Source: Rhodopseudomonas_A palustris_F (GTDB lineage Bacteria; Pseudomonadota; Alphaproteobacteria; Rhizobiales; Xanthobacteraceae). From it: 64,000 bases of DNA. Below the pieces are notes generated by a model. That model saw only the letters and a program-made list of their open reading frames with translations, ran no database searches and was not told the origin of the DNA. The DNA is taken from assembly GCF_000013745.1 (NCBI RefSeq), contig NC_007925.1, positions 4,464,001 to 4,528,000 of the forward strand, written 5' to 3'. A program made the translations under genes and the position numbers. Positions 32,181-41,194 of this stretch are shown here, piece after piece. Every line of letters begins with the position of its first letter. Position 1 is the stretch's first letter.

Positions 32181-33761
32181 ATGTACCGGTCCATGCCTTT
32201 TTCCTGCGCACCCGACGATCTGCAACAGAAAGTCTTCGCCTTCTTGGCGAATTCGGCGAACCATGGCGATCGACCGGTGCATGTCGTCACCACGCATGGC
32301 GCAGCGGTGTTTCTGGCGGGTGACCGCGCGCTGAAGATCAAGCGCGCGGTGCGGTTTCCCTATCTGGACTATTCCACGCTGGACAAGCGCAAAGCCGCTT
32401 GTGACCAGGAAGTGAGCATCAATCGGCTGTTCGCGCCGCAGATCTATCGCGGCGTCGTTCCGATCACGCAGCGGGCCGACGGCCGGTTCGAGATCGCCGG
32501 AGACGGCCGGGTGGTCGAATGGGCGATCGATATGACGCGGTTCGACGAGCGGCAAACCGTCGATCTTCTGGCCGAAGCCGCGCCGCCGGAAACCGCGCTG
32601 CTGCTCGACATCGCCGAGGTCATCGCAGCCTCGCACGCGGCGGCGCCGATCGTCGCACGCGGTCCTTGGATCGATTCTATCTTGCGGATCGTTGCCGGTA
32701 ACACCAAAGCGTTCCGCGCCGGCGGCTTCGACGGAGCGGCGATCGCGGCGCTGGATGCCGCCAGCCGCGCCGGCTTTGCGCGGCTGCAACCGCTGCTCGA
32801 TCGACGCGGCGAGCAGGGGTACGTGCGACGCTGCCACGGCGACCTGCACCTGGCGAACATCGTGGTGATCGACGGCAAGCCGGTGCTGTTCGACGCCATC
32901 GAATTCGATCCCTCGATCGCGTCGACCGATGTGCTGTACGATCTCGCCTTCGTGGTGATGGATTTCATCCACTACGACCGCGCAGCGGCCGCCAGCGTTG
33001 TTCTCAACCGTTACCTCGCCATCACCTCCGACCAGCATCTCGACGCGCTGTCGGCGCTTCCCTTGCTGATGTCGATGCGCGCGGCGATCCGCGCCAATGT
33101 GATGCTGTCGCGGCCCGCACAGGACGCCGCGCATCTGGCCGAGATCCGACGCACCGCCGAGAGCTATTTCACGCTGGCCTGCCGGCTGATCGCGCCGCCG
33201 CAGCCGCGCTTGATCGCGATCGGCGGATTGTCGGGGACCGGCAAATCGGTGCTGGCGCGCAGTCTGGCGAGCACCATCGCGCCGCTGCCGGGCGCGATCG
33301 TGCTGCGCTCCGACGTGACGCGCAAGCAGCAGTTCAACGTCAAGGACACCGATCGATTGCCGGCCGAGGCCTATCGGCCGCAAGTGACCGCTGAGGTTTA
33401 TCGGACGCTCTGCCAACGCGCGGCAAGAATCCTCGCCCAGGGACACTCGGCGATGGTCGATGCGGTCTTCGCACGTGAGGACGAGCGTCGCGCGATCAGT
33501 GAGGTTGCCGAGCGGGCCCAGGTTCCGTTCGATGGCTTGTTTCTGGTCGCTGACTTGGCGACCAGAATCGCGCGAGTCAGCAGCAGGATCGGCGACGCCT
33601 CCGATGCAACGGCCGAGATCGCCAAAGCGCAGCAGGCCTACGACGCCGGTGTCATCGATTGGACGATCGTCGATGCCGCGGGCACACCCGACCAGACGCT
33701 GCTGCGGGCAACCGAGGCGCTCACCACTCCTCGCGCAATACCCCGCGGCGCCGGGGCATAA
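32181..33761 (+). CDS. Fusion of aminoglycoside-phosphotransferase-like kinase and AAA/zeta-like P-loop kinase
   Basis: 526 residues. The first 340 resemble APH/choline-kinase proteins: CHGDLHLANIVVIDG is Brenner's catalytic motif and LFDAIEFDPSI supplies the metal-binding Asp. The last 180 form a P-loop kinase (LIAIGGLSGTGKSVLAR, LRSDVTRKQ, MVDAVFAREDERRAI). The combination corresponds to COG2187 plus COG0645, which often sits beside universal-stress and CBS genes. The substrate is unknown. An internal ATG at 32193 is an alternative start. Confidence 0.88.
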   Translation: MYRSMPFSCAPDDLQQKVFAFLANSANHGDRPVHVVTTHGAAVFLAGDRALKIKRAVRFPYLDYSTLDKRKAACDQEVSINRLFAPQIYRGVVPITQRADGRFEIAGDGRVVEWAIDMTRFDERQTVDLLAEAAPPETALLLDIAEVIAASHAAAPIVARGPWIDSILRIVAGNTKAFRAGGFDGAAIAALDAASRAGFARLQPLLDRRGEQGYVRRCHGDLHLANIVVIDGKPVLFDAIEFDPSIASTDVLYDLAFVVMDFIHYDRAAAASVVLNRYLAITSDQHLDALSALPLLMSMRAAIRANVMLSRPAQDAAHLAEIRRTAESYFTLACRLIAPPQPRLIAIGGLSGTGKSVLARSLASTIAPLPGAIVLRSDVTRKQQFNVKDTDRLPAEAYRPQVTAEVYRTLCQRAARILAQGHSAMVDAVFAREDERRAISEVAERAQVPFDGLFLVADLATRIARVSSRIGDASDATAEIAKAQQAYDAGVIDWTIVDAAGTPDQTLLRATEALTTPRAIPRGAGA

Positions 33762-33770
33762 CGCAGCGCG

Positions 33771-35558
33771 TCACGGCTGCATCACGTAGCTGCCAGGCGC
33801 ATCGGCCAACGCCATGTTGTCCGCGCCGCGTCCTCCGATCGCCGGCGGATCGACCATCTCGCCGGAGCGCGCGGCAAGCCATCGCGCAAACTCGTTCCAC
33901 CAAGACCCTTCGACATGCGGCGCGACTTTGAGCCAGTCGTCGGGCCCGATATACGGGGCGTCGGCGGCCTTGGTCAGCACTTGGTAGGACCGGCCGGAAT
34001 CGCCGGGGGGCGCGACGATGCCGACATTGTGGCCGCCGCTGGTCAGCAGATAAGTGATTTCGGCGTCGGCGAGAAAATGGATCTTGTGGGTCGATTTCCA
34101 CGGGGCGACGTGATCGCGCAACGTGCCGACCACGAACATCGGCGTGTGAATGTCGGAGAGCGACACCGGCCGGCCGTCGACCGCATAACGTCCGCCGGCG
34201 AGATCATTGTTGAGAAACAGTTTGCGCAGATATTCCGAGTGCATTCGGTATGGCAGTCGCGTCGCATCGGCGTTCCACGCCATCAGATCGCTCGGCGGGG
34301 CGCGCTCGCCGATCAGGTAGTCGTGGACGAGCCGCGACCAGATCAGATCGTTGGAGCGCAGGATCTGGAACGCGCCCGCCATCTGCGTGGTGTCGAGCAC
34401 GCCGCGGTCCCACATCATGTCCTCGAGAAACGCCACCTGGCTTTCGTTGATGAACAGCGTGAGCTCGCCGGCTTCGGTGAAATCGGTTTGCGCCGCCAGC
34501 AAGGTGATCGACGTCAATCGGCTGACGCCGTCGCGCGCCATCGCCGCCGCGGCGATCGCCAGCAACGTGCCGCCGAGGCAATAACCCACCGCATGGATCC
34601 CCGCGTCCGGCACCAGCCGGGTGATCTCCACAACCGCTGCGTCGACGCCGAGCTTTCGGTAATCATCGAAGCTGATGTCGCGGTCGCGGGCCTCGGGATT
34701 GCGCCACGAAATCATGAACACGGTGAAGCCGCGGTCGACCAGGAATTTGACCAGCGAGTTTCTCGGCGACAGATCGAGAATGTAGTATTTCATGATCCAG
34801 GCCGGCACGATCAGGATCGGCTCGGGATGCACCTGGGGCGTCGACGGCGCGTATTGCAGCAGTTCGATCAGGTCGTTGCGGTAGACCACCTTGCCCGGCG
34901 TCACCGCGACGTCCTTGCCGACCGTGAAGCGATGATCGGCGACCGGCTTGCCGGATTGCAGCGCTTGCAGGTCGCTCCACCAATTCTGCAGCCCGGCCGC
35001 GAAATTGCTGCAGCCCGTCGCGATCGCCTTTTGGATCACCTCGGGATTGCTGACGGCGAAATTCGACGGAGCGAAAGTGTCGAGCAGTTGCCGCATCGAG
35101 AACGCAACGATTGCCTCGTTCTGATGCGACACGCCGCGCACGCCGGTGGTCGCGGTCTGCCAGCATTGCTGGGCCAACAGGAAGCCCTGCGCCATCAGAT
35201 TGAACGGCGCCAGTTCCCAGCCCGGTCCCGCGAAGCGCCGATCGGCAGGCTGTGGCTTGATGCTCGCCCAAGGCGTCTCTGGAAGCCGTGCCGCGGCCGC
35301 GGCGAACTGCCCGGCGGCGTGCATCGCGGCCTGCGCGATATCGAGCCGCCTGGCCGGGGCCGACATCAGGTGAAGCAGCCAATCGGTATAGGCCAGCCTC
35401 AGGGCCGCCGGCGAGATGCCGCCGGTGAGCCGCGCCAGCGCGGCATGAAACAGCCGGTCCGCGCGTTCCGACGCCGACCCCTCTGCCTCGCCAGGGCTGA
35501 TGGCGACCTCGGTCGGAACGTCGGGAGCGAGGGCTGCGGCGACCTGTGGCTGCGACAT
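33771..35558 (-). CDS. phaC: Class I poly(3-hydroxyalkanoate) synthase
   Basis: 595 residues. Polymerises hydroxyacyl-CoA into storage granules. The lipase-like box is HAVGYCLGGTLLAIA with the nucleophile Cys327. Further family blocks are VPAWIMKYYILDLSPRNSLVKFL, VFMISWRNP, the catalytic Asp in VVGTLRDHVAPW, and the His in TSGGHNVGIVAPPG. No phaA, phaB or phasin gene is adjacent. It is 31 bp downstream of a universal stress protein gene on the same strand, so the two are probably co-transcribed and governed by the box at 36496-36509. Confidence 0.94.
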   Translation of the reverse strand: MSQPQVAAALAPDVPTEVAISPGEAEGSASERADRLFHAALARLTGGISPAALRLAYTDWLLHLMSAPARRLDIAQAAMHAAGQFAAAAARLPETPWASIKPQPADRRFAGPGWELAPFNLMAQGFLLAQQCWQTATTGVRGVSHQNEAIVAFSMRQLLDTFAPSNFAVSNPEVIQKAIATGCSNFAAGLQNWWSDLQALQSGKPVADHRFTVGKDVAVTPGKVVYRNDLIELLQYAPSTPQVHPEPILIVPAWIMKYYILDLSPRNSLVKFLVDRGFTVFMISWRNPEARDRDISFDDYRKLGVDAAVVEITRLVPDAGIHAVGYCLGGTLLAIAAAAMARDGVSRLTSITLLAAQTDFTEAGELTLFINESQVAFLEDMMWDRGVLDTTQMAGAFQILRSNDLIWSRLVHDYLIGERAPPSDLMAWNADATRLPYRMHSEYLRKLFLNNDLAGGRYAVDGRPVSLSDIHTPMFVVGTLRDHVAPWKSTHKIHFLADAEITYLLTSGGHNVGIVAPPGDSGRSYQVLTKAADAPYIGPDDWLKVAPHVEGSWWNEFARWLAARSGEMVDPPAIGGRGADNMALADAPGSYVMQP

Positions 35559-35589
35559 CGGCCGATCTCCTTGAACGCAGGCTATCCGA

Positions 35590-36414
35590 TCAATGCGACA
35601 GCAAAGCGCAGCGGCTCGGATGCGCGACCAGATGCTGGGTCACGCCGCCCAACACCCATTCGCGAAACCGCGAATGTCCGTAAGCGCCGGCGACCACCAC
35701 GCCGGCATCGACGGCGGTGGCAATTCGCTCGAGTTGCACCGCGACATTGCCGCCGACCTCCGGCACAAAGCCGGTGGCCGCGACGCCATGCCGGCCCAAC
35801 CAGGCGACGACGTCAGCGACCCCGGCCTTCGCATCCTGATGGTTGCCGTCATCTTCGACGATCTCGGCGACCTTCACTTTGCCGGCTTTGCGCAATAGCG
35901 GCAGCGCATCGACGACCGCCCGCCTGGCTTCCGGGCAATCTTTCCACGCGACCAGCATGCTGGTCAGATTGATCGGCCCGGTGGTCTCCGGCACCACCAG
36001 CAAGGGCCGCCCGACCTGCATCACCAGATCCGCGGGATCGGCCACCGCGAACGGATCGGTCAACGTGCCGATGGCGCCGGTGACCACGAGATCGGCGGCG
36101 CGGGCCTGCAGGGCGATGTATTTGGCCGGAATCTCCACCGCACAGCGCCATTGCACCTGGCGCGCATGACCCTGCATCGCGGCGCGGAATTCCGCCTCGA
36201 GTTCTGCCGTCCGCTTGGTGATGACTTCGGAGCCTTGCGCCAGCAGCTTTTGTGCCTGTTCGCCGGACGTGTAGTATAGCGGCGGGCTGAAATCCGACGC
36301 CGCGACCCCGATCACGCCGGCATCGAACTGGTCGGCCAGCTTGACAGTGACGTCGAGCCGGCGCGTGTTGGGCCGGTCAAGCGCCAAGCTCACCATCACG
36401 GTCGCATAAGTCAT
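35590..36414 (-). CDS. Universal stress protein (tandem Usp)
   Basis: 274 residues, about twice a single Usp domain. The N-terminal half is degenerate. The C-terminal half ends with the nucleotide-binding signature VAGAYGHSRFREWVLGGVTQHLV (G-x2-G-x9-G-S/T type, the last part modified). Such proteins bind ATP and are induced by oxygen or energy stress. It is divergent from a second usp at 36583. Confidence 0.9.
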   Translation of the reverse strand: MTYATVMVSLALDRPNTRRLDVTVKLADQFDAGVIGVAASDFSPPLYYTSGEQAQKLLAQGSEVITKRTAELEAEFRAAMQGHARQVQWRCAVEIPAKYIALQARAADLVVTGAIGTLTDPFAVADPADLVMQVGRPLLVVPETTGPINLTSMLVAWKDCPEARRAVVDALPLLRKAGKVKVAEIVEDDGNHQDAKAGVADVVAWLGRHGVAATGFVPEVGGNVAVQLERIATAVDAGVVVAGAYGHSRFREWVLGGVTQHLVAHPSRCALLSH

Positions 36415-36495
36415 CGGTTCCCCCTGCCGGGCCCCATTCCCATCTCAACTCGCGGCGATACCAAGTCATCTAAGCTTGGATCATCGGCGACGGGA

Positions 36496-36509
36496 TGAGA
36501 TAGATCAAA
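36496..36509. promoter_or_regulatory. Imperfect FNR/FixK box between the two usp genes
   Basis: ATGAG-ATAG-ATCAA: the right half site is perfect and the left matches three of five. It is almost central between the divergent starts (88 bp and 80 bp). Weaker than the other boxes. Confidence 0.45.
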
Positions 36510-36582
36510 GTGGCGCGCTGCGACGCCGGTATAGTCAATCCATGCCAAAATCGCCGATCAGTATCAAAGAAAGACCGCCGCA

Positions 36583-37416
36583 ATGTTGAACGATATTTTG
36601 GTCCATCTTCCGGTCGATCGCCCCGCCGAGTCGTTGATCGACTGCGCCATTTCCGTCGCCAAGCTGTTCGACGCGCATCTGGACGGCATCGCCTGCGCCT
36701 ATCAGCCGATCAACCCGGCGATCGTGGTCGGCGCTTCCGCGGCCTATTTTGCCGACGCGACGCAGTACAACACCGATCTCGATCTGGCTGCGCAGAGACT
36801 CGACCAATTCGAGATCGCCGTGCGATCCTCCGGCCTGTTGCATGGCGGACGGACCCTGTGCGACAGCCCGGCGCTGGCCAATCAGACGCTGTCGGAGATT
36901 TCGCGACTTTACGACCTGAGCATCGTCGCCCAGGCGGACCGCGCCCGGCCCAGCCACCACGACGCCCTTCCCGAAGCGGTACTGTTCAATTCGGGTCAGC
37001 CGATGCTGCTGATGCCCTATATTCATACCGGACCGCTCAAGCTCGATCGGGTCCTGATCTGCTGGGACGGCAGCCGACCGGCGGCCCGCGCCGTCAGGGA
37101 CGCCACGCCGTTCCTCCACAAGGCTGCGCAGATCGAGATCGTGGCGATCAACGAGGACGACGACGTGCCGGAGGAATTGTCATCGGATGCGTTGGTGGCC
37201 CACCTCGCCCGCCACGATCTGGCGGCGTCGGCCAACAAATTCGCCTGCGAACCGGCGAATATCCACAGTGCGATTCTCTCGTTGGCGGCCGACACCAGCG
37301 CCGATCTGCTGGTGATGGGCGGCTACGGCCATTCGCGGATTCGCGAATTCGTGCTGGGCGGCGTGACCCGCGGCATGTTCAAGTCGCTCACCGTTCCGGC
37401 GCTGATGTCGCATTAG
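36583..37416 (+). CDS. Universal stress protein (tandem Usp)
   Basis: 277 residues, similar in layout to the product of 35590-36414. The C-terminal signature reads VMGGYGHSRIREFVLGGVTRGMFKS. The N-terminal half (ILVHLPVDRPAESLIDCAISVAKLFDAHL) is a clear Usp fold start. The two genes are probably an old duplication that now sits back to back. Regulation from the box at 36496-36509 is inferred. Confidence 0.9.
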   Translation: MLNDILVHLPVDRPAESLIDCAISVAKLFDAHLDGIACAYQPINPAIVVGASAAYFADATQYNTDLDLAAQRLDQFEIAVRSSGLLHGGRTLCDSPALANQTLSEISRLYDLSIVAQADRARPSHHDALPEAVLFNSGQPMLLMPYIHTGPLKLDRVLICWDGSRPAARAVRDATPFLHKAAQIEIVAINEDDDVPEELSSDALVAHLARHDLAASANKFACEPANIHSAILSLAADTSADLLVMGGYGHSRIREFVLGGVTRGMFKSLTVPALMSH

Positions 37417-37499
37417 TTCTGTTTCTGGCTCAGGACTCAAGCCGCCATCCGGGCGCGACGAAAACCGGTTAGCACGGATGCGCGCCGCACAGCCAATGG

Positions 37500-37513
37500 T
37501 TGACCTGCATCAA
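37500..37513. promoter_or_regulatory. FNR/FixK box upstream of the CBS-BON gene
   Basis: TTGAC-CTGC-ATCAA, nine of ten consensus bases, centred about 70 bp before the ATG at 37577. Confidence 0.7.
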
Positions 37514-37576
37514 TCACTGGCGCCATCGTAGCGAATAGGTTTGCAGGATCGCCAATGGCGAGTTCGGGAGACAAAC

Positions 37577-38305
37577 ATGCGTGCGCATCAGATTATGACC
37601 CGGCAAGTGGTCACCGTGAGCCCTGACGCTTCGATCGTCGATGCCGCCAACATCATGCTGTCGCAGCACGTCAGCGGACTGCCCGTGGTCAACGCAGCCG
37701 GCGAACTGATCGGTATCATCTCGGAGGGCGATTTTATCCGTCGCGCCGAAATCGGCACCGAACGCAAGCGCGGCCGTTGGCTGCGGCTGTTGCTCGGCCC
37801 CGGCCAATCGGCGTCCGATTTCGTTCACGAGCACGGCCGCAAGGTCGGCGAGATCATGACCACGCATCCGCACACCGTGAATGCCGAAGCCACCGTCGCC
37901 GAGATCGTCAAGGCGATGGAGAAACACCACGTCAAACGCTTGCCGGTGATGCAGGACGGCCGGATGGTCGGAATCGTCACCCGCAAGAACTTGCTGCAGG
38001 CGGTGGCCAATTTGGCGCGCGACGTGCCTGCGCCGAGCGAGGCCGACGACAAGATCCGAGGCCGCGTCACCGCCGCGATCGAGCACAATGATTGGCGGCC
38101 GTTCGGGCTCAGCGTCATCGTCCGCGACGGTGTGGTCCATCTCAGCGGCGTGATCACCGAGGAACGCTCCCGCAAGGCGGCGATCGTGGCCGCCGAGAAT
38201 GTCTGCGGGGTCAAGGAGGTCCACGATCACCTGTGTTGGGTCGACACGATGTCCGGATTCTACCTGAACTCCCCGGAAGACGACCAGATGTCGAAAGCGA
38301 TCTGA
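37577..38305 (+). CDS. CBS-CBS-BON domain protein
   Basis: 242 residues from the ATG at 37577 behind GGGAG. Two CBS motifs (about 8-60 with ASIVDAANIMLSQHVSGLPVV; 95-145 with TVAEIVKAMEKHHVKRLPVM), then a BON domain (about 160-225; VTAAIEHNDWRPFGLSVIVR, VVHLSGVITEERSR). CBS pairs bind adenine nucleotides; BON domains often bind membranes. This combination is common in rhizobial low-oxygen regulons. No signal peptide. Confidence 0.9.
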   Translation: MRAHQIMTRQVVTVSPDASIVDAANIMLSQHVSGLPVVNAAGELIGIISEGDFIRRAEIGTERKRGRWLRLLLGPGQSASDFVHEHGRKVGEIMTTHPHTVNAEATVAEIVKAMEKHHVKRLPVMQDGRMVGIVTRKNLLQAVANLARDVPAPSEADDKIRGRVTAAIEHNDWRPFGLSVIVRDGVVHLSGVITEERSRKAAIVAAENVCGVKEVHDHLCWVDTMSGFYLNSPEDDQMSKAI

Positions 38306-38452
38306 CGTCCAACCCGCCGGGGCCACCGCCGATGTCGTGATGGCGGCGGTCCCCGCCATCGCCGGACTTTGAATTGCGACTCGTTCCGACTGTGTTGCGA
38401 ACCCGAATGTCGTTGTGATATGAACGACATAATTAACGGGTGAAGGCGGAGC

Positions 38453-39994
38453 GTGACCGATAGAAAACAACCCTCCCTTGATGAACGGTCGCGTAGTGAA
38501 CGCCTGCAGTTCGGCATTGAGGAATCCGGCATCGGGGTGTGGGAACTCAACCTGGCGACCCGGCAACTGAGCTGGTCGAAGACCGCCCGGGACCTGTTTG
38601 GATTCTCCGGCGACAAGCCGATCAGCTACGATATTTTCCTGTCCTTGCTGACGCCTGAGGATCGCGCCCGCACCGTACTGGCGCTGAAACAGTCGGTTGA
38701 TAGCGGCGACAATTTCGACGTCGAATACCGGATCGAGCGACGGCCGGGATCGGGAACCTGCCATTGGGTCCGGGCTCGGGGCGGCGTGGTGAAGGCTGAG
38801 GACGGCACGCCGCGCCATCTGTGCGGCATCATCCTCGACATCGACGACCAGAAGCAGCTCGAAGAGGCGCTGCGAACCCAGCAGAGCCAGCTGCGCTCGA
38901 TCCTCGACACCGTGCCCGACGCCATGATCGTCATCGACGGTCACGGCATCATGCGCTTCTTCTCCAGCGCGGCCGAGCGGCTGTTCGGCTATTCGGAAGG
39001 CGAGGCGATCGGCCGCAACGTCAGCGAACTGATGGCGGGGCCGGATCGGGCGCGTCACGACAACCATCTCGACCGTTACCGCGCCTCCGGCGAACGGCAC
39101 ATCATCGGAATCGGCCGAATCGTCACCGGCAGGCGCCGCGACGGCACCACCTTTCCGATCCATCTGACGATCGGCGAGATGCGCTCCGGGGGCGAACCTC
39201 ACTTCACGGGCTTCATCCGCGACCTCACGGAATATCAGCAAACCCAGGCCCGGCTCCATGAGCTGCAATCTGAACTGGTGCACGTCTCCCGGTTGAGCGC
39301 CATGGGCGAAATGGCGTCGGCCCTGGCCCATGAACTCAACCAGCCGTTGTCCGCGATCAGCAATTACATGAAAGGCTCGCGCCGGCTGCTAAGCGGTAGT
39401 AACGATCCCAATCGGCCGAAGATCGAAGCCGCCATGGACCGCGCTGCCGAACAGGCGCTCCGTGCCGGCCAGATCATCCGCCGACTGCGCGATTTCGTGT
39501 CGCGGGGGGAGTCGGAAAAGCGCGTGGAGAGCCTTGCCAAATTGATCGAAGAAGCCGGCGCGCTGGGCCTCACCGGCGCCCGCGAACAGGGGGTGTTGCT
39601 GCGTTTCAACCTTGATCGGCAAAGCGACATGGTGCTGGTCGACCGGGTCCAGATCCAGCAAGTCTTGGTGAACCTGTTTCGCAACGCCGTGGAAGCTATG
39701 GCGCATTCTGACAAGAGAGAGCTGGTTGTGGCAAACAACAGGGTCGCCGATCACATGATCGAAGTCGCGGTTTCGGATACCGGCAGCGGATTTCACGACG
39801 ACGTCAAGTCCAACCTGTTCCAAACCTTTTTCACCACCAAGGAAACCGGAATGGGAGTCGGACTGTCGATCAGCCGTTCGATCATCGAGGCCCATGGCGG
39901 GCGGATGTGGGCCGAGACCAATTCCGCAGGCGGCGCCACCTTCCGTTTCACGCTTCCCGCCGCAGCCAGTGAGGATCTCGCCGATGCCACCTAG
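38453..39994 (+). CDS. fixL: FixL oxygen-sensing histidine kinase
   Basis: 513 residues. PAS-A (about 18-130), haem PAS-B (about 145-260), HisKA (about 275-345) and HATPase. The proximal haem ligand is His202 in ARHDNHLDRYRASGE, and the distal Arg222 that signals oxygen lies in IIGIGRIVTG. The H-box is SALAHELNQPLSAISNY (His293). The ATPase shows FRNAVEAM, DTGSGF and GMGVGLSISRSII. There are no membrane segments, so the sensor is soluble, as in Bradyrhizobium. It starts with GTG at 38453. It phosphorylates FixJ when oxygen is low. Confidence 0.95.
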   Translation: MTDRKQPSLDERSRSERLQFGIEESGIGVWELNLATRQLSWSKTARDLFGFSGDKPISYDIFLSLLTPEDRARTVLALKQSVDSGDNFDVEYRIERRPGSGTCHWVRARGGVVKAEDGTPRHLCGIILDIDDQKQLEEALRTQQSQLRSILDTVPDAMIVIDGHGIMRFFSSAAERLFGYSEGEAIGRNVSELMAGPDRARHDNHLDRYRASGERHIIGIGRIVTGRRRDGTTFPIHLTIGEMRSGGEPHFTGFIRDLTEYQQTQARLHELQSELVHVSRLSAMGEMASALAHELNQPLSAISNYMKGSRRLLSGSNDPNRPKIEAAMDRAAEQALRAGQIIRRLRDFVSRGESEKRVESLAKLIEEAGALGLTGAREQGVLLRFNLDRQSDMVLVDRVQIQQVLVNLFRNAVEAMAHSDKRELVVANNRVADHMIEVAVSDTGSGFHDDVKSNLFQTFFTTKETGMGVGLSISRSIIEAHGGRMWAETNSAGGATFRFTLPAAASEDLADAT

Positions 39995-40601
39995 GGGCAA
40001 CGTGTACGTGATCGACGACGATCCCGCGATGCGGGATTCGCTGGAATTCCTGCTCAGTTCCGTCGATTTTGAGGTCGTGCTGTTCGAGTCGGCAGTGGCG
40101 TTTCTGGAAGTGGTTGAAACGCTGGAGTTCGGCTGCGTGGTATCGGATGTGCGAATGCCCGGCATCGACGGCATGGACCTGCTGAAGCGATTGAAGGCGA
40201 ACCGCAACCCGCTGCCGGTGGTGATCATGACCGGACACGGCGACGTTCCGCTGGCGGTCGAGGCCATGAAGCTTGGCGCCATCGATTTCATCGAGAAACC
40301 GTTCGAGGACGATCGGTTGATCGGCATGATCGAAACCGCGCTCACGCAACCGAAGGATGGCGTCAGAAGCGACGCCATCGCGCCCGAGATCGCGGCGCGG
40401 ATCGAGACGTTGTCGCCGCGGGAACGTCAGGTGATGGACGGCTTGGTCGCCGGCCTCTCCAACAAGGTGATCGCTCGCGAATTCGACATCAGCCCGCGCA
40501 CGATCGAGGTTTACCGGGCGAACGTCATGACCAAAATGCAAGCCGGCAGCCTGTCGGAACTGGTTCGCATGGCAATTCGCGGTGGAGCCCTCAAGGATTG
40601 A
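39984..40601 (+). CDS. fixJ: FixJ response regulator
   Basis: 205 residues from the ATG at 39984, which overlaps the end of fixL by 11 bases (coupled translation). Receiver: VIDDDPAMRDS, phosphoacceptor Asp55 in VVSDVRMPGIDG, MTGHGDVP, and Lys in FIEKPFEDD. LuxR-type helix-turn-helix: LSPRERQVMDGLVAGLSNK followed by SPRTIEVYRANVMTKM. Activates fixK transcription when phosphorylated by FixL. Confidence 0.96.
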   Translation: MPPRGNVYVIDDDPAMRDSLEFLLSSVDFEVVLFESAVAFLEVVETLEFGCVVSDVRMPGIDGMDLLKRLKANRNPLPVVIMTGHGDVPLAVEAMKLGAIDFIEKPFEDDRLIGMIETALTQPKDGVRSDAIAPEIAARIETLSPRERQVMDGLVAGLSNKVIAREFDISPRTIEVYRANVMTKMQAGSLSELVRMAIRGGALKD

Positions 40602-40611
40602 GTTAGATCAA
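40598..40611. promoter_or_regulatory. FNR/FixK box upstream of the lone receiver gene
   Basis: TTGAG-TTAG-ATCAA, nine of ten consensus bases. It overlaps the fixJ stop codon and is centred about 81 bp before the ATG at 40686, so the receiver gene probably has its own low-oxygen promoter. Confidence 0.6.
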
Positions 40612-40685
40612 GCTCGCCCGCGAAGAACTGTCCTATCTGAAAGGATGTACTTTTCAACCCACTTCACGCTGCGCGGGCATTCGTG

Positions 40686-41096
40686 ATGGCGAGCGCGGCT
40701 ACGATTGTTTATGTGGTGGACGACGATTTCGGCGTGCTCGGCTCGTTGCGCTTTTTGCTGGAGACCGATGGCTTCGAGGTCCGCACCTTCCGCAACGGCG
40801 CGGCACTGCTGGACGCGGTGGCGGAAAACAAGGTCGATTGCATCGTGATCGACTACAAAATGCCGACCATGAACGGCATCGACCTGGCCAAGAAGCTGCG
40901 CGCCCGGCGCATCGAGGCCCCGATCGTGCTGATCACCGGCTATCCCGATGAGAGCATCTCGGCGCGGGCCGCCGCTTCCGGCGTCTATCACGTGGTGCTG
41001 AAGCCGCATCTCGAGGAAAGCCTGGTGAACCATATCCGCGGCGCCATGCAGGAAAGCCAGGCCCCGAACGCCGGCTCCGGTCGCGACCTCCGGTAA
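40686..41096 (+). CDS. Stand-alone receiver (single-domain response regulator)
   Basis: 136 residues: a FixJ-like receiver with no output domain. The acidic pair is YVVDDD, phosphoacceptor Asp56 lies in CIVIDYKMPTMNG, and the lysine in VVLKPH. A GTG one codon upstream is an alternative start. It sits between fixJ and fixK. It could act as a phosphate sink for FixL or as a signalling shuttle (inference). Confidence 0.9.
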   Translation: MASAATIVYVVDDDFGVLGSLRFLLETDGFEVRTFRNGAALLDAVAENKVDCIVIDYKMPTMNGIDLAKKLRARRIEAPIVLITGYPDESISARAAASGVYHVVLKPHLEESLVNHIRGAMQESQAPNAGSGRDLR

Positions 41097-41135
41097 ACTA
41101 CTTAGGGGAACCTCCTTAAGATAAGCAGCGAAATT

Positions 41136-41151
41136 TCTGATCTGGGTCAGA
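41136..41151. promoter_or_regulatory. Palindrome upstream of fixK
   Basis: TCTGAT-CTGG-GTCAGA, a symmetric 16-mer with the spacing of an Fnr-family site but C for T at the second base of each half. It lies 51 bp ahead of the fixK ATG and may be a weak autoregulatory or FixJ-related site. Confidence 0.4.
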
Positions 41152-41194
41152 TTGGCTAGAAATCCTCCATCAACTTCCGAACAGGAGATGGCGA

